NCBI GenBank assembly: GCA_036677445.1
Contig: JAVBWI010000010.1
Span: 1 to 19,458 of the forward strand
DNA: 19,458 bases
Direction of reading: 5' to 3'
Source: JAVBWI01 sp036677445
GTDB lineage: Bacteria > Bacillota > Clostridia > Christensenellales > CAG-138
The notes beneath the pieces are model-generated. The model was not told where the DNA came from. It saw nothing but the letters and a program-made list of their open reading frames with translations, and made no database searches. Shown one piece after another: positions 14,939-19,458 of the stretch. Every line of letters starts with the position of its first letter. Position 1 is the stretch's first letter. Position numbers and translations under genes: made by a program.

Positions 14939-15531
14939 CCGCCAAGGAAGCATTGCAATTGGCGCAGCGGGCCTTTACCATAGAAGCGGACGCGTTGAAT
15001 AAGGCATGGGAAGTGTTGGATGCCGGCGAGTTTCGCCGCGCCGTAGACGCGCTTGCCGGCGCGCAGCGCATCGCATCCGCCGGCTGCGGCCACAGCGGGA
15101 TCGCATGCCGGCACTTCGCGCACTTGATGTGCTGCGTCGAACGGCCCGCGCGCTTTATCTCGCCTGCGGAGGCCGTGCACGGCGCAACGGGCTACATGCA
15201 GAAGGGCGACGTTATGCTGCTCGCCTCACGCGGCGGAAAAACGGCGGAGCTTCTGCCCATCCTGCGCATATGCAGGCAAAAAGGCGCGACGGTTATCGCC
15301 GTTACCGAAAACCTGGAATCACCGCTTGCACAGGGCGCGGATATCGTTCTGCGGATGCATGTAACACAGGAAACCGACCGCTACAACAGTCAGGGAACGA
15401 CCAGCTTCACTGTACTCTGTGTACTTTTTGACGCGCTGCAAACCGCCTTGATCGAGCTGACCGGCTTTCAAAACGAACAGTTTGCGCTCATTCATCCGGG
15501 CGGGGCCGTAGGCGAACGCCTGAACCGGTAG
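14935..15531 (+). CDS. SIS-domain sugar-phosphate isomerase (KpsF/GutQ-like, no CBS domains)
   Basis: A 198-residue single SIS domain resembling the N-terminal half of arabinose-5-phosphate isomerases. Matching segments are SAGCGHSGIACRHFAHL (49-65), ISPAEAVHGATGYM (75-88), ASRGGKTAEL (97-106), TTSFTVLCVLFDAL (155-168) and FALIHPGGAVGERL (183-196). From memory of the E. coli KdsD active site (K59, H88, E111, H193), the two histidines are kept as H82 and H187. Lys is replaced by H53 and Glu by K102. The fold and phosphate-binding serines look intact, but substrate or chemistry probably differs from KdsD. CBS domains are missing, as in several Gram-positive SIS isomerases. Its ATG overlaps the epimerase stop. 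It probably acts on the phosphorylated ketose made by the kinase. Confidence 0.86.
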   Translation: MTAKEALQLAQRAFTIEADALNKAWEVLDAGEFRRAVDALAGAQRIASAGCGHSGIACRHFAHLMCCVERPARFISPAEAVHGATGYMQKGDVMLLASRGGKTAELLPILRICRQKGATVIAVTENLESPLAQGADIVLRMHVTQETDRYNSQGTTSFTVLCVLFDALQTALIELTGFQNEQFALIHPGGAVGERLNR

Positions 15532-15610
15532 CGGTTTTCCGCTCGGTTCGGGTGCGCTCAAATCCTGTGCCGCATGCTCTCTATAAGAAAATACGATAAG
15601 GAGTGTCGAT

Positions 15611-16387
15611 ATGGCCAAAGGCGAACTGAAGATTGACGCGCGTAGAAACGCTATCCTTGAGCAGCTGCGCCGGGATGGGCAGGTGCGTGTTTCCCAGTTA
15701 AGTCAGCAGTTGGGCGCAACGGTTGTGACCATCCGCAGCGACCTGGCCTCCCTCGAGAGGGACGGCTATTTGGAACGCACGCCCGGCGGCGCAATCCTGA
15801 CCATGAAAAACTTCTACAATCTGGATTTTAACCAGCGGCAGCAAGAGAATATGCCGCTGAAGAAAGCGATTGCCGCTGCCGCCTCCAATTTGGTACGCGA
15901 TGGAGATACCCTTTTAATCAATTCCGGTACAACTACATACTTTACCGCCGTGGAATTGAAGAAGCACAAGAATCTGAATATTGTCACCAACTCCGTTTAC
16001 GTGGCCATGGAGTTGGGCAGTACGCCAACGTTCCGCGTCATTCTGCTTGGCGGGGAGATCAACGCACACTACGCCTTTACATATGGCGAAGACGTTAAAG
16101 CGCAGCTTGGCCGCTATAAGGCGGATTACGCTATCCTGTCGATTGACGGCGTTTGCCGCGATGCGGGGCTGACCACTTATCATGCCGAGGAATCCATCAT
16201 CGACCGCCTGATGATTGAGCGGGCGCACGAAACCATCATTGTTGCAGACAGCAGCAAAGCCGGCCACGAAAGCTTTTCTTATGTATGCGGCCTTGACAGC
16301 GTTCACCGTTGGGTGACTGACAGCGGTGTTGACAAAGCTTCGGTGGAAAGTATTTGCCATGCGGGAGTTAGCGTGGTATTTGCATAA
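15611..16387 (+). CDS. DeoR/GlpR-family transcriptional regulator
   Basis: A 258-residue DeoR-family repressor. The N-terminal winged helix-turn-helix (about 8-62) includes RRNAILEQLRRDGQVRVSQL, a TVVTIRSDLASLERDGYLER segment and TPGGA. The DeoRC sensor domain shows INSGTTTYFTAVEL (103-116), VTNSVYVAMEL, LLGGEIN, LSIDGV and VADSSKAGHESF. These sensors typically bind phosphorylated sugars, so an operon intermediate is a plausible inducer. AAGGAG lies seven bases before the ATG. It follows the SIS gene by 79 bases and precedes the kinase by 13. The CTTTC repeats in the divergent promoter region are its likely target, which would let it control both the epimerase and TPI-like transcripts. Confidence 0.94.
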   Translation: MAKGELKIDARRNAILEQLRRDGQVRVSQLSQQLGATVVTIRSDLASLERDGYLERTPGGAILTMKNFYNLDFNQRQQENMPLKKAIAAAASNLVRDGDTLLINSGTTTYFTAVELKKHKNLNIVTNSVYVAMELGSTPTFRVILLGGEINAHYAFTYGEDVKAQLGRYKADYAILSIDGVCRDAGLTTYHAEESIIDRLMIERAHETIIVADSSKAGHESFSYVCGLDSVHRWVTDSGVDKASVESICHAGVSVVFA

Positions 16388-16400
16388 ACGGAGGGGATTT

Positions 16401-17858
16401 ATGATGCAATTCATCGGGGTGGACCTGGGCAGTACCAATATCAAAGCGGCGGTCTATGACGAGGCCTTGCGGTGCATCTCCATTCGAAGTACTCCGGTGA
16501 CTTATCTGAAAAGTAATGGCGCGGTGGAATTTAATGCTGACGAATACATAGCCGCTTTGCTTCGGGTGTTGCGTGAAGCCGTTATGCAGGACGGCGTGGA
16601 GGTAAGCAGCGTTCAAAGCATCACCTTTACCGGGCAGGCAGAGTCTCTTGTGATTCTCGGCGCGGATGGCCGGCCGCTTGTACCTGCTATTTCCTGGATG
16701 GATGAACGCTCCGTCGAAGAATGTGCCATTATAGAACGGCGTTTCCCCGCTAACGTATGCTATGAAAAGACCGGGCAGCTTGCCATACTACCGACATGGC
16801 CGGCAACTAAGATTCTCTGGCTCCGCCGCAACCGTCCCGACGTGTTTGCCGCTGCGGCATACTATATGCTGCTGAAGGACTATGTTGTGCATTGCTTTAC
16901 GGGCAGCATGGCCGCGGATCTGTCCATTGCCACCTTCTCCTTCTACACGGATATTTATAATAAATGCTACTGGCAGGATATGCTGGACGCCATCGGCATC
17001 CATTCGGCGCAACTGCCGCCTCTGACCGAGCCCTGCACGGACATTGGCCGCATTCATCGCGAGATTGCCGCAGCCATCGGTGTTACGGAAGGTGTGACTG
17101 TCAACATCGGCACGCTCGACCATTTTGCGGGCATGGTTGGAACCGGCAACGTACAGCAGGGTGAGATGAGTCTGTCCACCGGCACGGTCATGGCGTTGGC
17201 TACTATGGCTGCAGATCCGGTAAAAAAAGACACAGGTATTGCCATGCACTACGGTTTTATTCCGGATACCTATGCAATGCTTCCCGTAGCCGAAAGCGGC
17301 GGTTCGTGTCTGGAATGGTTCAAACGTACGTGCATGCCCGGCACTTCATATGACGAGATCAACGCCGTACTCACAGGCCGCCCAATCACGGATATCCTGT
17401 TCCTGCCCTATATTGTCGGCACGAACGCGCCCGATTTTAACCGTAACGCAAGCGGTATGTTCTATGGTCTGCGAGACCGGCACGACAGTTTTGATATGGC
17501 ATATGCCGTCATGGAGGGCGTTGCGCATCTGTTGAAGGTCAATTGCGACCGTATTATGGAAACCGGCACACCCGTTCGGCATATCGTGGCCACAGGCGGC
17601 GGCGCGAGGTCCGATCTCTGGTGCCAGCTCAAGGCGGATGTGACCGGCATTCCCGTTTTAATTCCCGCTCAAAAGGAAGCCGCCTGCCTCGGCGCTGCCA
17701 TGATCGGCGCAGTGTCGGCCGGCGCATACCCGGATCTGGCGTCTGTGTGCAAGTCCGTCATTCGTATGGAAAAAGCATTTACACCCCAAGACAATCCCGT
17801 GCTTATTCGAAAACACCAGCAATACCTTAAGCTGTACGAAGCGATGTGCCATATGTAA
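16401..17858 (+). CDS. FGGY-family carbohydrate kinase
   Basis: A 485-residue sugar kinase of the FGGY family (xylulose, ribulose, glycerol and erythrulose kinases). The N-terminal phosphate-binding loop is VDLGSTNIK (7-15). TFTGQAESLV and ISWMDERS (97-104) lie in the sugar-binding half. IGTLDHFAGMVGTG (236-249) contains D240, the expected catalytic base. LSTGTV (258-263) and ATGGGARSDLWCQLKADVTG (397-416) form the ATP site. These motifs indicate a ketose or polyol kinase, but the FGGY family cannot be assigned a substrate by eye. I chose ATG 16401 because GGAGG lies six bases upstream. A longer frame from 16326 would overlap the regulator by more than 60 bases. It is the last gene of the rightward operon and is expected to trap the isomerised sugar. 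Confidence 0.93.
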   Translation: MMQFIGVDLGSTNIKAAVYDEALRCISIRSTPVTYLKSNGAVEFNADEYIAALLRVLREAVMQDGVEVSSVQSITFTGQAESLVILGADGRPLVPAISWMDERSVEECAIIERRFPANVCYEKTGQLAILPTWPATKILWLRRNRPDVFAAAAYYMLLKDYVVHCFTGSMAADLSIATFSFYTDIYNKCYWQDMLDAIGIHSAQLPPLTEPCTDIGRIHREIAAAIGVTEGVTVNIGTLDHFAGMVGTGNVQQGEMSLSTGTVMALATMAADPVKKDTGIAMHYGFIPDTYAMLPVAESGGSCLEWFKRTCMPGTSYDEINAVLTGRPITDILFLPYIVGTNAPDFNRNASGMFYGLRDRHDSFDMAYAVMEGVAHLLKVNCDRIMETGTPVRHIVATGGGARSDLWCQLKADVTGIPVLIPAQKEAACLGAAMIGAVSAGAYPDLASVCKSVIRMEKAFTPQDNPVLIRKHQQYLKLYEAMCHM

Positions 17859-17930
17859 AAGAACATTATGCATTTGCAATCTGATACATCAGCTACTCTG
17901 ATGGAAACGTGGCAGTTTTATTTAGTGAGC

Positions 17931-18062
17931 TTAGCGCTGTACGCGGCCAGTAACATTACCTTGCACCAACGCCATGACCTCGGACACGGAGATGACATTA
18001 AAGTCCTGCTCGATGGTATGCTTCAGGCAAGAGGCGGCCACGGCAAAGTCGATGCCCCCAAG
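17931..18062 (-). pseudogene. C-terminal remnant of a 2-dehydro-3-deoxygluconokinase (PfkB family)
   Basis: The minus strand encodes about 43 residues ending in TAA at 17931. They include GIDFAVAASCLKHTI, then DFNVISVSEVMALV and the terminal GRVQR. I recognise this as the C-terminus of KDG-kinase-type PfkB sugar kinases, which often end with an FAVAASxLKHTIxGDFN stretch and GRVQR. The rest of the gene, about 300 residues including the PfkB catalytic GAGD motif, is missing. Upstream in the same frame the reading meets the stop codon of the alpha/beta hydrolase, so the junction near 18062-18071 marks where other DNA replaced the body of the kinase gene. The fragment is too short to be functional. 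Confidence 0.78.
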
Positions 18063-18068
18063 GGGATA

Positions 18069-18926
18069 CTAGTCTAAACGGGTTGATTCACTTACAAGGT
18101 GAATCTTCATCAGAAATGGAATAATATATTCGATGGAACTGGTCACCACATGCCCGCAATTCGGAAGTAAACGGATTACGGCTGATGGTATAAGGCGGGA
18201 GAGCCTTTGCGCCGATCTTTTCGCATCAATGATCACATCGTCTTCTCCGTCTATAAAGAGAACCGGCATGTTGAGCTGCTGCAATTGTTCATCAGCATAT
18301 TCAGGCAGTTCCTGAATCGGACTGTAGCTTTCGGCAATCAGATTCATAAAATCGAGTACTTCCTTCGGGATGTTCTGTTCTCCGATAATACCAGGGTTTA
18401 TCGGCACAGTTCCGTCCGCCTGCCGTGTTTGCTCCACATTAAGAAGAAATTGCGGGCGAACTTGTGCAAGGCCGGCGGATGCGATCAGAATCAGACCGGA
18501 AACGCGTTCCGGATAAGTTGTCGCGAATTTGAGAGCCATCCAGCCGCCTAACGAGTTGCCGATTAAAACGGTCCGTTCAAGGCCGAGCGCACCAAGTACA
18601 TCCTTCATCCAGAGTGCGAAAGCGTCAGAACTGAGGTCGGGTCTGTATTCCTCGCTGTTTCCGGCTTCACCGATGATGTCGACGGCATAAACCATGAAAT
18701 TATTGGATAGAGCTATGATCTCGGGAAACCAGAATGCGCTGTTGCTGCAGGAGCCGTGTAACAGGATAATGGGCGGATTTGACTCCTGGCCGGCTGTTAG
18801 CATAAACGTCTGTCCAAAGGCAGTCTCGACATATCGCTGCCCGAAGGGGAATCGGCTAAGCACGCGGTTATAATAGGCCCGAACTTTGTCTCGCCCCGCC
18901 TCAGTCTTGAATACGCTTTTTTTCAT
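18069..18926 (-). CDS. Alpha/beta hydrolase
   Basis: A 285-residue alpha/beta-hydrolase-fold protein. The oxyanion segment is ILLHGSCSNSAFW (54-66). The nucleophile elbow GNSLGG places Ser at 125, the acid is D230 in DGEDDVI and the base is H259 in NCGHVV, so a full catalytic triad is present. No signal peptide is evident. The fold covers esterases, lipases, dehalogenases and C-C hydrolases, so no substrate is offered. I chose ATG 18926, since AAAGGAG lies nine bases upstream. An in-frame ATG at 18995 would add 23 residues with no clear ribosome binding site. It is a single-gene unit with its own promoter at 19024-19052, convergent with the FGGY kinase. Its stop is followed in the same frame by the kinase remnant. 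Confidence 0.86.
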   Translation of the reverse strand: MKKSVFKTEAGRDKVRAYYNRVLSRFPFGQRYVETAFGQTFMLTAGQESNPPIILLHGSCSNSAFWFPEIIALSNNFMVYAVDIIGEAGNSEEYRPDLSSDAFALWMKDVLGALGLERTVLIGNSLGGWMALKFATTYPERVSGLILIASAGLAQVRPQFLLNVEQTRQADGTVPINPGIIGEQNIPKEVLDFMNLIAESYSPIQELPEYADEQLQQLNMPVLFIDGEDDVIIDAKRSAQRLSRLIPSAVIRLLPNCGHVVTSSIEYIIPFLMKIHLVSESTRLD

Positions 18927-18995
18927 ATCAATTCGCTCCTTTACTTGTTCTGTCCATGCTGAAATCTGCCCGGCGTAATAGTAGCTCCCGACCAT

Positions 18996-19346
18996 AACAA
19001 TCCTAATTGATGCCTATAAGGCAATAATAAGTAATAATAAGGAATAAGTCAAGAAAAAAATTATGTTTTAGTCAGGCAAAAAAATTAGCAGATATCAAGC
19101 CCGGTATTCTTGATGGCATGTAACAGTCTCCAAACGGAGTATGTATTTGTATGATAGAAAGCAAAAAGAATGCAATGACAAAATATGAATTGTTGCATGT
19201 AAGCAGAATAATTTCCCTCTATTTTAATTGTACCATATTAAAAATTGTAAATGCAGACTATTTGTTCGAATTTGTTATTGCTATAATGCAATGGTATGCC
19301 CATGTGATTTGCTGGAGAGGATTATCAGGGAAATATCTCCGTTAAA
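18996..19346. other. AT-rich gene-free stretch before the right IS end
   Basis: It holds the hydrolase promoter at its left end and otherwise nothing I can support. The 64-codon frame at 19151-19345 ends one base before the IS tip, has only a distant GGAG and resembles no known protein. A TATAAT at about 19290 on the plus strand has no good -35 partner. Confidence 0.6.
19024..19052 (-). promoter_or_regulatory. Sigma-A promoter of the alpha/beta hydrolase
   Basis: The minus strand has TTGACT (19052-19047), a 17-base spacer and TATTAT (19029-19024). The predicted leader is about 90 bases to the chosen start at 18926. This supports that start, and a start at 18995 would also lie downstream of the promoter. 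Confidence 0.62.
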
Positions 19347-19458
19347 GATAAGGTACAATAAATTGCGCAAATTGAAAAAGGACATATGGAGGCCGCATGA
19401 TAGAATAGGTTTGCTAGAACCATTCATACAAAGGAGGGCCAATCATATGTCCAAGAAA
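19347..19458 (+). mobile_element. IS256-family element, 5' end only (right edge copy)
   Basis: The element begins GATAAGGTACAATAAATTGCG at 19347, passes an AGGAGG site and enters a transposase reading frame at 19447. It is the exact inverted copy of the left-edge element over all visible bases. Both transposases point outward, so the 19.2 kb between them is bracketed like the cargo of a composite element. If the window was cut from an assembly, a break at a repeated IS would give the same picture. Confidence 0.8.
19447..19458 (+). CDS. IS256-family transposase, first four codons only
   Basis: Reads M-S-K-K to the edge, with AGGAGG upstream. It is identical to the start of the left-edge transposase. 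Confidence 0.55.

Noticed and set aside
13429..17858. Assignment of the locus to a known erythritol/threitol pathway
   Set aside because: The TPI-like protein and FGGY kinase fit, but the RpiB homolog and the polyol dehydrogenases of those pathways are absent, while an aldose isomerase and an RPE-like epimerase are present. It stays only as an analogy.
18084..18104. GATTCAC/GTGAATC hairpin as a terminator of the hydrolase gene
   Set aside because: It lies inside the last codons of the hydrolase and has no T run after it on the minus strand.
19151..19345. 64-codon frame ending at the right IS border
   Set aside because: There is only a distant GGAG, no homology I recognise, and the stop falls one base before the IS tip. 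It could be a gene cut by the insertion, but nothing supports that.
1..19458. CRISPR arrays, tRNA or rRNA genes, phage genes
   Set aside because: No regularly spaced repeats, no cloverleaf-like segments and no phage structural or integrase motifs were seen on either strand.

Overview
The window looks like accessory or metabolic DNA of a clostridial Firmicute. Most genes have strong AGGAGG-type ribosome binding sites and several have clear sigma-A promoters. The solute-binding protein is a lipoprotein with an Ala/Pro/Glu-rich linker, and the transposases are of the IS256 type. The assignment rests on these general traits only.

Edges: the first and last ~113 bases are an exact inverted repeat. 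Each is the 5' end of an IS256-family element: terminal repeat, leader, ribosome binding site and the first codons (MSKK) of a transposase that reads out of the window. Inside the left edge lie an AT-rich segment with a VanZ-family membrane protein and a third, related IS256-family element whose transposase carries a small frameshifting deletion. Next come a MalY/PatB-type C-S lyase and a divergent XRE-family regulator, ending in a terminator.

Core (4.86-17.86 kb): two divergent sugar-catabolic operons meet at a promoter region at 14131-14281. Leftward are a triosephosphate-isomerase-like protein and a YjbQ-family protein, then a hairpin. A second promoter follows, bracketed by two near-identical palindromes, and drives an RbsABC-type importer (permease, ATPase, binding lipoprotein), a LacI-type regulator, an L-fucose/L-arabinose-isomerase-like protein and a neutral-ceramidase-like hydrolase. 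Rightward are a ribulose-phosphate-3-epimerase-like protein, a SIS-domain sugar-phosphate isomerase, a DeoR-type regulator and an FGGY sugar kinase. The likely logic is import, aldose-ketose isomerisation, phosphorylation, then epimerisation and isomerisation of the phosphate. No aldolase or dehydrogenase is present, and the substrate cannot be read from sequence.

Right flank: a ~43-codon C-terminal remnant of a KDG-kinase-type PfkB kinase, an intact alpha/beta hydrolase with its own promoter, and an AT-rich gene-free stretch up to the right IS end. No tRNA, rRNA or CRISPR array was seen. The most interesting content is the catabolic locus. It holds a SIS isomerase with two apparently swapped catalytic positions, a TPI-like/YjbQ gene pair, a cytoplasmic ceramidase-like hydrolase and a probable looping operator pair.
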